Source: an uncultured Pelagibacteraceae bacterium
Lineage (GTDB): Bacteria > Pseudomonadota > Alphaproteobacteria > Pelagibacterales > Pelagibacteraceae
DNA length: 38,492 nucleotides
Direction of reading: 5' to 3'
Assembly: GCA_902612605.1 (NCBI GenBank)
Contig: CACMDY010000007.1
Coordinates: forward strand, 1-38,492
In this document: positions 32,107-38,492 of the stretch, piece by piece
Position numbering within the stretch: position 1 is the stretch's first letter
How the letters are laid out: each line of letters begins with the position of its first letter
The notes under the pieces: model-generated
Told to the model about the DNA's origin: nothing
Databases searched by the model: none
The model's input: only the letters and a program-made list of their open reading frames with translations
Made by a program: the position numbers and the translations under genes

Positions 32107-32175
32107 ATGTATTATATTCTTCTAGGTATAGTAATAGGATTAATTTTTTATTTATCCGACAAATATCTTTTTTAA
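32107..32175 (+). CDS. Candidate 22-residue single-helix membrane microprotein
   Basis: A short frame starts one base after the livM-type stop and encodes a 22-residue peptide ('MYYILLGIVIGLIFYLSDKY' then LF). It is a single hydrophobic helix with a short polar C-terminal segment. The spacing mimics the coupled junctions of the operon, and small hydrophobic partners of transporters are known (for example KdpF). AT-rich DNA encodes hydrophobic peptides by chance, and its stop falls in the terminator stem, so it remains a candidate. Confidence 0.3.
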   Translation: MYYILLGIVIGLIFYLSDKYLF

Positions 32176-32206
32176 AACCCCAGCAAGTTAGTCGAACTGG
32201 GGTTTT
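32174..32206. terminator. Bidirectional terminator between livM (system 2) and binding protein 2
   Basis: AAAACCCCAG (32174-32183) pairs with CTGGGGTTTT (32197-32206) in a 10-bp stem around a 13-base loop, with two further A-T pairs outside. Each strand ends the stem in four Ts. It lies between convergent genes, so it can serve both transcripts. Confidence 0.88.
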
Positions 32207-32216
32207 AAGATTTTAG

Positions 32217-33446
32217 TTATCTTTGAGCTTTATTTTGAAATTTTCCGCCTTTTATTTCTTTCTCTAAAAAAGATCCAAAAGCTTCACCAACATCAGTTAG
32301 CTCAACTGCGGTAGCACCTTCATAATTTATTTCTTTACCCTCAGCAAGCAAATCTAAAGCCTTTTTTAATTCTCCCGGAAAAATTTTAACTCCAGGTGAA
32401 TTTGCTACGCTCATTATGTTGCTTTGGATTACAGATCTATCTGCTGAACCTCCTGCTTGCATTGCTAATGTCATAAGCGCTGCAGCATCATATGATTCAC
32501 CTGTATATGGTCCTGAAGAGTCAATTCCTGCTGCTTTAGCAACTTCTCCAAACAATCCAGCTCCCTTACCCATTGATCCAGGTAATGAACCAAATGATTT
32601 GTTTAGACTATCTCCAAATCTATCAGTTAGCGAGTCACCAATCATTCCATCTGATAAAACAAATATATCAAAAGCACCGGAGTCTAATGATCCTTGTATA
32701 ATCATTCCACCACCTTGATCAAGGTAACCTAATACTGCAACTGCATCACCACCAGCAGCTGCTAGTGTTGCTACCTCTGCACCATAATCTGCTTTACCTT
32801 CTTCATGTGAAGTAACCACAGTTACATTAATTCCATGAGCTTTGACGGCACCTTCATATACATCGGCTAAACCTTTACCATAATCATTATTAGTATAAGT
32901 TATTGCAATACTTTTAACTCCTCTGTCTTTAGTAATGTCTGCAAGTACTTGTCCTCCTCTGGCATCAGATGGTGCAGTTCTAAAAAAGAAACCATTATCA
33001 GCAAGGTCTGTTAATCCTGGTGATGTTGCAGAAGGCGATATCATTACTACTCCATTTGGAACTGCAACATTTTTAGCTATTGCTCCGGTTACTCCTGAAC
33101 AGTCTGCTCCCATAATTGCATTTACTCCACCTGAAACAAGCCCTTCTGCTGCTGTAACTGCAGCAGCTGAATCAACGCATGTCGAGTCTGCTCTTTGTGT
33201 TGTGATAGTTGACCCGTTTAACAGGGACCCTGAATCAGAAGCTTCTTTAAAAGCAAGTTCTGCTGAAGCAGCCATTGCAGGTGTTAAAGATTCAATCGGT
33301 CCAGTAAATCCTAAGATTATTCCAATCTTTATATCTTGTTTTTCTCCAACTTTAGTTTGCTGTTGCGCAAAATAAAAAATCGCAGCAATCACAATGATTG
33401 CTCCAATAATTATAATTCCTAAGTTATTTTTCTTTGTTTCTGCCAT
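32217..33446 (-). CDS. Branched-chain amino-acid-type ABC substrate-binding protein 2
   Basis: The 409-residue binding protein has the Leu/Ile/Val-BP fold ('IKIGIILGFTGPIESLTPAM', 'MGADCSGVTGAIAKNV', 'YTGESYDAAALMTLAMQAGG'). The N-terminus has a cytoplasmic-like 'MAETKKNN' and a helix ('IIIIGAIIVIAAIFYFAQQ', about residues 10-28) without a clear cleavage site or lipobox, so it may stay anchored in the inner membrane. It likely serves the system 2 permease/ATPase set, which ends head-on against it across a shared terminator. RBS AGAGGA is visible, and a 14-bp palindrome lies just upstream. Its composition is richer in Gly, Ala and Ser than its neighbours. Confidence 0.92.
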   Translation of the reverse strand: MAETKKNNLGIIIIGAIIVIAAIFYFAQQQTKVGEKQDIKIGIILGFTGPIESLTPAMAASAELAFKEASDSGSLLNGSTITTQRADSTCVDSAAAVTAAEGLVSGGVNAIMGADCSGVTGAIAKNVAVPNGVVMISPSATSPGLTDLADNGFFFRTAPSDARGGQVLADITKDRGVKSIAITYTNNDYGKGLADVYEGAVKAHGINVTVVTSHEEGKADYGAEVATLAAAGGDAVAVLGYLDQGGGMIIQGSLDSGAFDIFVLSDGMIGDSLTDRFGDSLNKSFGSLPGSMGKGAGLFGEVAKAAGIDSSGPYTGESYDAAALMTLAMQAGGSADRSVIQSNIMSVANSPGVKIFPGELKKALDLLAEGKEINYEGATAVELTDVGEAFGSFLEKEIKGGKFQNKAQR

Positions 33447-33456
33447 ATTATCCTCT

Positions 33457-33470
33457 AATTGTTAACAATT
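33457..33470. promoter_or_regulatory. Perfect 14-bp palindrome upstream of binding protein 2
   Basis: AATTGTTAACAATT is a perfect palindrome 10 bases upstream of the start codon, next to the ribosome-binding site. The half TTAACAATT occurs again at 33551-33559. A dimeric repressor bound here would block transcription of binding protein 2. The regulator is unknown. Confidence 0.4.
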
Positions 33471-33557
33471 TATATAATCAAAATTAAATCCTATTAAATT
33501 ATTATTTCAATGAGAAAATTATCTCAATTTTCGAACAAATACTTATAATTTTAACAA

Positions 33558-34505
33558 TTATCTGTTTGGAGTGTCTGTCGCAATCATTTGACCTCTCACT
33601 TTTTCCCTAAAGTAAATATATACTCCAGCAGAAATAATAATAGCTGCTCCAAGAAATGTTCTTGGCTCAGGTATTGTTTTAAATAATATGTATCCTGCAA
33701 TCATAGCAAAAATTATATAAGAGTATTCAAACAAAGATACAATTGACGGTGAAGCAATACTATAAGCTGAAAAGACACAAAAGAAAGATATAGAAGCAAC
33801 CACTCCCATTACAAAAACATAAGGCCATGAAGCCGAAGGGTTAGTAAACCATTCTCTCACGATAAACTGTAAAGTAGGATCAGAAAAATTATTAAATTTT
33901 CCATCTCCACTAACTAGATAAATAATTAAACTTACAATAACCGCAAAAATATAAAGCAAAGTCATTTGAGTATAAATATTATCTTTATCAGAAGTATATT
34001 TTGTAATTGTCATCGAGCAAGCATAACAAAGTGCACATCCAACAGGTGCTAATTTGAAAAAATTAAATTCCTCAAGTGTTGGATTAAGAACGATTAATAC
34101 TCCTATAAAACCTATAACAATTGCACTCCATCTTCTAATTCCAATTTGTTCTTTTAAGAAAAATTTAGCAAACATAGACATAAAGAAAGGACATGAGAAA
34201 AACAAAGCACTAACCATCGCTAAAGACATAAAGGTTAAAGAAATATAAAAAAAAGCAAATCCAAAAAAGAAACAAACAACCCTAACTAAAGTTAAAAAAG
34301 GATAATGTGTTTTAAGACTAATTTTTTTTTTTGTTATTAAAAAAAAAGATATAAGAATAGTCGCTTGTATTAAAGTTCTTCCCAAATATAACTCAAATAA
34401 TGCAATATCTTCAAAAATGAACTTTATTAATGAGTCTTGAATGGAAAAAAAGGCCATTCCAGTCATAATAAACAAAATACCTTTTGTATTATCGTTTGTT
34501 TGCAT
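33558..34505 (-). CDS. EamA/DMT-superfamily transporter
   Basis: The 315-residue protein has about ten hydrophobic helices with two EamA repeats. The first starts 'GILFIMTGMAFFSIQDSLIK' and includes 'FFYISLTFMSLAMVSALFFS'; the second starts near residue 150 ('APVGCALCYACSMTITKYTS'). It ends in a short charged tail. It is unrelated in detail to the DMT gene at 11054. The substrate is unknown. It is divergent from the GFA-family gene and co-directional with binding protein 2 but separated from it by about 110 bases. Confidence 0.88.
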   Translation of the reverse strand: MQTNDNTKGILFIMTGMAFFSIQDSLIKFIFEDIALFELYLGRTLIQATILISFFLITKKKISLKTHYPFLTLVRVVCFFFGFAFFYISLTFMSLAMVSALFFSCPFFMSMFAKFFLKEQIGIRRWSAIVIGFIGVLIVLNPTLEEFNFFKLAPVGCALCYACSMTITKYTSDKDNIYTQMTLLYIFAVIVSLIIYLVSGDGKFNNFSDPTLQFIVREWFTNPSASWPYVFVMGVVASISFFCVFSAYSIASPSIVSLFEYSYIIFAMIAGYILFKTIPEPRTFLGAAIIISAGVYIYFREKVRGQMIATDTPNR

Positions 34506-34567
34506 ATCGCACCTATATCAAAAAAACTTTAACCTTCATAATTAATAAGATACTCTAAAAAGTTTTT

Positions 34568-35044
34568 ATGGAAGATTTTAAACCAATTTCTGGAAGCTGT
34601 ATTTGTGGAGAAATTGAATATACTATTAAATCCAAGCCTTTATTTACACATGCTTGTCATTGTAAAGATTGTAAGAAAATAACTGGATCATCTTTCGTTA
34701 TTAATACAAGTATTTTTGAAAATTCATTAGATATCAAAGGTGAGCTTTTAGAAAAGAAGTTAATTGCAGGAAGTGGAAAAAGCTGCAAGGTTTACTTTTG
34801 CAAAAAGTGTGGTGTTTACATCTATTCTGACTATGAATTCGCTGTTAAAAGGATAAGTATTAGAACAAATACTTTATCTAATCCAGAGCTTTTTCCGCCT
34901 CAAGCACACATATTTGTTAAAAGTAAAGATCCATGGATAAATATTGTAAACAAAGATATTTGTTATGATGAAATGTATGATCCTAAAATTGCTTGGCCTA
35001 AAGAAAGTTTAGATAGATATAAAGAATATCTCGAGACTAATTAA
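34568..35044 (+). CDS. GFA-family (glutathione-dependent formaldehyde-activating-like) zinc protein
   Basis: The 158-residue protein matches the GFA/CENP-V fold. Zinc-ligand cysteines occur at 'SCICGEIEY' (Cys11, Cys13), 'HACHCKDCKK' (Cys29, Cys31, Cys34) and 'FCKKCGVYIYSD' (near 78 and 81). The original member was proposed to form S-hydroxymethylglutathione, but most relatives have unknown roles. It is a lone plus-strand gene whose 3' end overlaps the convergent GMC gene by 8 bases. Confidence 0.88.
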   Translation: MEDFKPISGSCICGEIEYTIKSKPLFTHACHCKDCKKITGSSFVINTSIFENSLDIKGELLEKKLIAGSGKSCKVYFCKKCGVYIYSDYEFAVKRISIRTNTLSNPELFPPQAHIFVKSKDPWINIVNKDICYDEMYDPKIAWPKESLDRYKEYLETN

Positions 35045-36617
35045 GGATAAAATCAGCTGCTCTTTCACCTATCATTAAAGTTGGTGCATTTAAATTACCA
35101 CTTGTAATCTCCGGCATAACAGAAGCATCTGCAATTCTTAAATTTTCCAAACCATGAACTTTCAATTTTTCGTCAACGACCGCCATTCTGTCCACACCCA
35201 TTTTTAATGTACAGGATGGATGATAAGCTGTTTCGGCTTTTGATCTAATATACTCAGTAATTTGTTCATCATCAGCTGCACTTTCACCTGGTCCTATTTC
35301 TTTTCCAGCGTATGGTTTCATTGAATCTTGACTTAAAATTTTCCTAGCTACACGAACACACTTAATTGTTTCTTTTAAATCATATTCATCTTCTAAATAA
35401 TTAAATTGAATTTTAGGGTAATCGTATGGATTTGAACTATTTAATTTAATATGTCCTCTACTTTTAGGTTGATTCAAACTTGCGTGTAATTGATAACCAT
35501 GTCTGTCAGGGTCAACTAATCCATGATCGATTACAAATGCTGGAAAAAAATGAAATTGAATATTTGGATAGCTTTTGTCTTCTGAAGATTTGCAGAAACC
35601 ACCTGCTTCTAAAAATGAAGTAGAACATGGACCACTTTTTGAAAGAAACCATTGAATACCAATTTTAAGCATATTTATTTTGTTAACGTAAGAATAGAGC
35701 GTATCTTTAGTTTTGCATTCTTGCTGAATGTAGGTTTCTAAGTGATCTTGTAAATTTTGACCCACTCCTTCTAAAGAGTGAATAACATTAATCCCTTTAT
35801 CTTTTAAATCTTTTTCAGGCCCAACACCTGATAACATTAATAGTTGTGGTGAATTGATTGAACCTCCACTTAAAACAACTTCTTTATTTGCATAAACTTT
35901 TGTAACTTTATTTTTAATATTTACCTCTATTCCGACTGCTTTCTTTCCTTCAAAAATAATTCTTTCAGCAAACGAATTTGTAAAGACTTTTAAATTCTTT
36001 CTTTTTTTTGCAGGCTCTAGATAATATTTAGAAGCGCTAGCTCTTTGTCCTTTATGAATTGTAATGTCATACATTCCAAATCCCTCTTGATCTTCTCCGT
36101 TCATGTCATCATTTTTTTTATATCCTGCTTCGACAGAAGCATTAATAAAAGCACTAAACAATGGATTTTTGTTTTTGGATTGATTTACTGGTAAAATTCC
36201 TTTCCCACCTCTGAATTTATTCTCTCCTTCAGACCATGTCTCAATTTTTTTAAAAAATGGTAAAACATTTTCATAAGACCATGATTTTAGACCAAATGAA
36301 GCCCATCTTTCATAATCATTTTTGTTTCCTCGAACGTAAACCATCCCATTATGTGCAGAACAACCACCTATCATTTTTCCTCTTGGGCAAAATAATCTCC
36401 TATTATTTAAATTGGGTTCTGGTTCCGAATAATATTTATAATTATATTTTGGATCATGCATTGCATACAAAATTGCCAAAGGCATATTAACCTTCCAAAT
36501 ATCACTAGATCCACCCGCTTCAAATAAAGCAACTTTAAATTTACCATTTTCGCTTAGTCTATTTGCAAGAACACAACCTGCTGTACCAGCACCGATTATT
36601 ATATAATCAAAATTCAT
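35037..36617 (-). CDS. GMC-family FAD oxidoreductase (choline-dehydrogenase-like)
   Basis: The 526-residue flavoprotein has the FAD fingerprint 'YIIIGAGTAGCVLANRLSE' (residues 5-23), GMC signature 1 ('KMIGGCSAHNGMVYVRG'), signature 2 ('GGSINSPQLLMLSGVGP') and the C-terminal catalytic His ('AYHPSCTLKMG') and Asn ('SGNLNAPTLMIGE'). It resembles choline/alcohol dehydrogenases. The substrate is not certain, because many GMC proteins of this size oxidise other alcohols. It is the last gene of a four-gene minus-strand operon and overlaps the HD-domain gene by four bases. Confidence 0.92.
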   Translation of the reverse strand: MNFDYIIIGAGTAGCVLANRLSENGKFKVALFEAGGSSDIWKVNMPLAILYAMHDPKYNYKYYSEPEPNLNNRRLFCPRGKMIGGCSAHNGMVYVRGNKNDYERWASFGLKSWSYENVLPFFKKIETWSEGENKFRGGKGILPVNQSKNKNPLFSAFINASVEAGYKKNDDMNGEDQEGFGMYDITIHKGQRASASKYYLEPAKKRKNLKVFTNSFAERIIFEGKKAVGIEVNIKNKVTKVYANKEVVLSGGSINSPQLLMLSGVGPEKDLKDKGINVIHSLEGVGQNLQDHLETYIQQECKTKDTLYSYVNKINMLKIGIQWFLSKSGPCSTSFLEAGGFCKSSEDKSYPNIQFHFFPAFVIDHGLVDPDRHGYQLHASLNQPKSRGHIKLNSSNPYDYPKIQFNYLEDEYDLKETIKCVRVARKILSQDSMKPYAGKEIGPGESAADDEQITEYIRSKAETAYHPSCTLKMGVDRMAVVDEKLKVHGLENLRIADASVMPEITSGNLNAPTLMIGERAADFILN

Positions 36618-37150
36618 TTTAATTTTAATTTTAATAATTCTTTGTATTGATTAATATTTTTCATTTTAATACCAACTTTTTTTGATGCTTCATCAAATTT
36701 TCTGAGAAGTATGGAACTTTTGAAATAATCTTTGTTTTCAAAATCTTCACACTCTTTATCATTTAAAACTCCCCCTTGAAGTTTTAGACTAATCTTCGAT
36801 GCTTTAGACAATTTGTTATAATACCTTTTGTCTCTTGCTAAATATCGCTTGGCTAAAACATGATATTTAATCGGGTTTACAACTTTATTGCTAAAATATT
36901 TTTTTAGAAATTTGTATCCAATTACCTCATGTTCACCATCTTTATTATTTTCTACTAATTTATCTGGATCATCGATAACAAAATGTCCATAATCATGAAG
37001 TAAGCAAGAACATATTAGATCATCGTCACATTTAGACTTTTCTGCAAGCATTGCAGATTGAATCATGTGATCTGCTATCGTTATATTTTCACCTATATAT
37101 AAAGATTTATTATTTTCAAAATTATAAATAATTTCTTCTACAATTTGCAT
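36614..37150 (-). CDS. PhnZ-like HD-domain diiron oxygenase/hydrolase
   Basis: The 178-residue protein keeps all six residues expected for a PhnZ-type mixed-valent diiron site: His28, His52, Asp53, His74, His97 and Asp153. Lys101 ('HVLAKRYL') matches the phosphonate-contacting Lys108 of PhnZ, and Tyr18 and Glu21 sit at the spacing of PhnZ Tyr24 and Glu27. 'YYNKLSKASKISLKLQGG' and 'LRKFDEASK' are family hallmarks. PhnZ and TmpB oxidatively cleave the C-P bond of 1-hydroxy-2-aminoethyl (or trimethylammonio-ethyl) phosphonates. No PhnY/TmpA-type hydroxylase is adjacent, so the substrate is open. The alignment is from memory. Confidence 0.78.
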   Translation of the reverse strand: MQIVEEIIYNFENNKSLYIGENITIADHMIQSAMLAEKSKCDDDLICSCLLHDYGHFVIDDPDKLVENNKDGEHEVIGYKFLKKYFSNKVVNPIKYHVLAKRYLARDKRYYNKLSKASKISLKLQGGVLNDKECEDFENKDYFKSSILLRKFDEASKKVGIKMKNINQYKELLKLKLK

Positions 37151-37618
37151 TTATTTTTTTAATTTATCTGTAAGTACAAGATTATCAGTTTTAAAATTAT
37201 TTTTATTCTCATTAATAAAATCATCCATAATTTTTATTTTGTCTTCTTCAAATTCTGTAACTTTTCTTTTATCTAGATCAATATAAAGAGAGAGACTTTC
37301 TGTTGTTGCCGCAAGTTTTTTTGTTTTTTTTTCAATCATTTCACATTTTAAATGTAATCTTTTTTTATCATGATCAAAAAAAGTGCAATAAACATCTACT
37401 TCTTCATTCTCTTTAACTTCGTTGTTATAAGTTGTTCTTGTTTCAACCACCATAGTGCTTCTTTTATTAATTTGTGCTTTAGCTCCGCCCATTTCAAATT
37501 TATTAAGCATCGTCTCCCAAGCTTCATCAAAAATTAAAACATAATAAGCCATGTTCATATGCTCATTATAATCTGTCCAATCTTTAATTATTTTTCTCGA
37601 AGCCAAATGAAATGACAT
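37151..37618 (-). CDS. Hotdog-fold acyl-CoA thioesterase (4HBT/FcbC-like)
   Basis: The 155-residue protein has the hotdog signature 'DWTDYNEHMNMAYYVLIFDE' (Asp/Glu and His near residues 15-20), 'TRTTYNNEVKENEEVDVYCT' and 'KRLHLKCEM'. This closely resembles thioesterases found beside carnitine-degradation genes, such as betainyl-CoA thioesterase. That assignment is from memory and family resemblance. The gene abuts the HD-domain gene and follows the CitE-like gene by 4 bases, so the operon probably handles a CoA thioester. Confidence 0.82.
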   Translation of the reverse strand: MSFHLASRKIIKDWTDYNEHMNMAYYVLIFDEAWETMLNKFEMGGAKAQINKRSTMVVETRTTYNNEVKENEEVDVYCTFFDHDKKRLHLKCEMIEKKTKKLAATTESLSLYIDLDKRKVTEFEEDKIKIMDDFINENKNNFKTDNLVLTDKLKK

Positions 37619-37622
37619 TTTA

Positions 37623-38483
37623 TCAGCTTTTATTTATTTTATTTGCTACTAACAATTTTCTTTGCATCTCTCGTAAAACTGGTCTTTCTATTAATTTGCC
37701 ATCAATTACAACCAAACCTGTATTAGCTTTTTTAAATTGATCCATAATTCTTTTAGCTTTACTTATTTCTTCTTCTGATGGAGTAAAAATTTCATTTAAA
37801 ATACTTATTTGTTTTGGATGAATAGATCCTTTTCCAGTAAAACCTAAGTTTTTAACAAACTGCGCTTCTTTTTTCATCCCTTCCATATTTTCAAGATTTA
37901 AATACGGAACATCAATAACATCAACTCCTTTACTTGCACCAGCATGAACCAATCTTGATCTTGCATAAACTAAATTCTCTAATTTGTTTTCCACTCTTAA
38001 TTCTGCTGCCATATCTTCTCCTCCGAAATAAAGAGCAACTATTCTATCGCTAGAATGTGCAATATCATAAATACTTTCAAGAGCTTGATTAGTTTCCATT
38101 ATAACATGAAGATCAGTATCTAAACCACAATCAGTAAGCATGTCATCAATAAATGTAATTTCGTCAGGCGTTTTAACTTTAGGCAACATGATAGCTTTAA
38201 CTTTTAGTTTATTTGAAGCAATAGCTTCTAAGTCTAGAAGTCCATGTTTGGTTCTTTGACAATTTAATCTAACAACTAATTCAACATCATTTTTTACTTC
38301 TAGTGACTTTAATGCATCAATAGTATTTTTTCTTGCTTCATCTTTATCTTTCATGGCTATTCCATCTTCTAATTCAATACAAACCATATCAGCACCTGAA
38401 GCTAAGGCTTTTGGAAACATTTCTGGTTGAAGACCTGGGGTAAATATAAAACTACGTCTTACTCTTAGTTTATTTAAGTCCAT
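37623..38483 (-). CDS. CitE/HpcH-HpaI-family lyase (CoA-ester aldolase-like)
   Basis: The 286-residue TIM-barrel protein shows family motifs 'RRSFIFTPGLQPEMF', 'CIELEDGIAMKDKDEAR' (metal/base region), 'VVRLNCQRT' (the binding Arg), 'METNQALESI', 'FGGEDMAAELRV' and 'GFTGKGSIHPKQISI'. Members cleave malyl-CoA, methylmalyl-CoA, citramalyl-CoA or citryl groups. The substrate is not readable here. It is the first gene of the minus-strand operon with the thioesterase, HD-domain and GMC genes. The start ATG is 9 bases from the window edge, so the upstream control region is not visible. Confidence 0.88.
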   Translation of the reverse strand: MDLNKLRVRRSFIFTPGLQPEMFPKALASGADMVCIELEDGIAMKDKDEARKNTIDALKSLEVKNDVELVVRLNCQRTKHGLLDLEAIASNKLKVKAIMLPKVKTPDEITFIDDMLTDCGLDTDLHVIMETNQALESIYDIAHSSDRIVALYFGGEDMAAELRVENKLENLVYARSRLVHAGASKGVDVIDVPYLNLENMEGMKKEAQFVKNLGFTGKGSIHPKQISILNEIFTPSEEEISKAKRIMDQFKKANTGLVVIDGKLIERPVLREMQRKLLVANKINKS

Positions 38484-38492
38484 TAATTTTAT

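Noticed and set aside
32416..33375. Two open frames on the + strand (32416-32718 and 32935-33375)
   Set aside because: Both lie opposite binding protein 2, whose Gly/Ala/Ser-rich codons suppress stops on the other strand. They show no domain, signal or ribosome-binding site.
33511..33526. TGAGA-N6-TCTCA as a second operator upstream of binding protein 2
   Set aside because: Arms are only 5 bp with no extension, too short to separate from chance.
34522..34567. Inverted repeat AAAAACTTT / AAAGTTTTT before the GFA gene as a regulatory hairpin
   Set aside because: It is almost entirely A/T, with a 28-base loop, and is expected by chance at this composition.
1..38492. tRNA, rRNA, CRISPR arrays, insertion sequences, prophage or integrase genes
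   Set aside because: None found by eye: gaps are all under about 150 bases and no transposase, integrase or repeat-spacer pattern is present.

Overview
The window is about 38.5 kb of very AT-rich (roughly 70% A+T by eye), tightly packed bacterial DNA. Many genes overlap by 1 to 14 bases (TAATG, ATGA and GTGA junctions), the largest non-coding gap is about 140 bases, and there are no tRNA, rRNA, IS or CRISPR sequences. Coding style, gene content (many solute ABC transporters, DMT and LysE exporters, GMC and betaine/carnitine-type catabolic genes) and extreme compaction point to an alphaproteobacterium of the SAR11 clade (Pelagibacterales). This is inferred from style and gene content, not from a marker gene.

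Layout. (1) 1-5429, + strand: type IV pilus assembly genes pilO (partial), pilP, pilQ, pilB and pilC. (2) 5423-6154, - strand: an anti-sigma-type kinase (RsbW-like) and a STAS antagonist (RsbV-like). (3) 6297-7494, +: two tandem prepilins and a small two-helix membrane protein. (4) 7562-9712, +: an ammonium channel (Amt) fused to a SpoIIE/RsbU-type PP2C phosphatase. With (2) this forms a complete phosphatase-antagonist-kinase partner switch with an ammonium-channel input, interleaved with pilus genes. (5) 9785-16893, +: FAD amino-acid dehydrogenase, DMT exporter, 2-hydroxyacid dehydrogenase, homodimeric pyruvate dehydrogenase E1 (aceE), a histone-deacetylase-fold hydrolase and msrB. (6) 16941-18631, +: an inverse-autotransporter (intimin/invasin-type) beta-barrel lacking a passenger, directly followed by a secreted cysteine-rich protein of unknown function. 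(7) 18635-19217, -: glutaredoxin and a TIGR03643/DUF2805 protein. (8) 19263-19952, +: a LysE-family exporter preceded by a leader that can fold as an H-type pseudoknot covering the ribosome-binding region. (9) 20041-32105, +: a long transport block holding binding protein 1, an intrinsic terminator, livH, a 60-codon gene, livM, livG, livF, azlC, azlD, a pentapeptide-repeat protein, glutarate hydroxylase csiD/glaH, a ProC-like reductase and a second livG-F-H-M set. It ends at a bidirectional terminator facing binding protein 2 (- strand). (10) 33558-38483: a DMT exporter (-), a GFA-family protein (+), then a - strand operon of a CitE-like lyase, a hotdog thioesterase, a PhnZ-like HD-domain oxygenase and a GMC dehydrogenase.

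Working together. Regions 1 and 3 supply most of a type IV pilus machine; pilD, pilT and pilM/N are not in the window. Regions 2 and 4 suggest that ammonium, or flux through the channel, is turned into the phosphorylation state of a STAS protein. Region 9 combines amino-acid uptake (two ABC systems) with branched-chain amino-acid export (AzlCD) and a step of lysine/glutarate catabolism. The last operon looks like a small catabolic route, possibly for quaternary-amine or phosphonate compounds.

The most noteworthy items are the Amt-PP2C fusion with its partner-switch module, the pseudoknot leader upstream of the LysE exporter, the passenger-less inverse autotransporter with its secreted partner, and the PhnZ-like oxygenase operon. 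All functional statements rest on reading motifs by eye; no database search was run.
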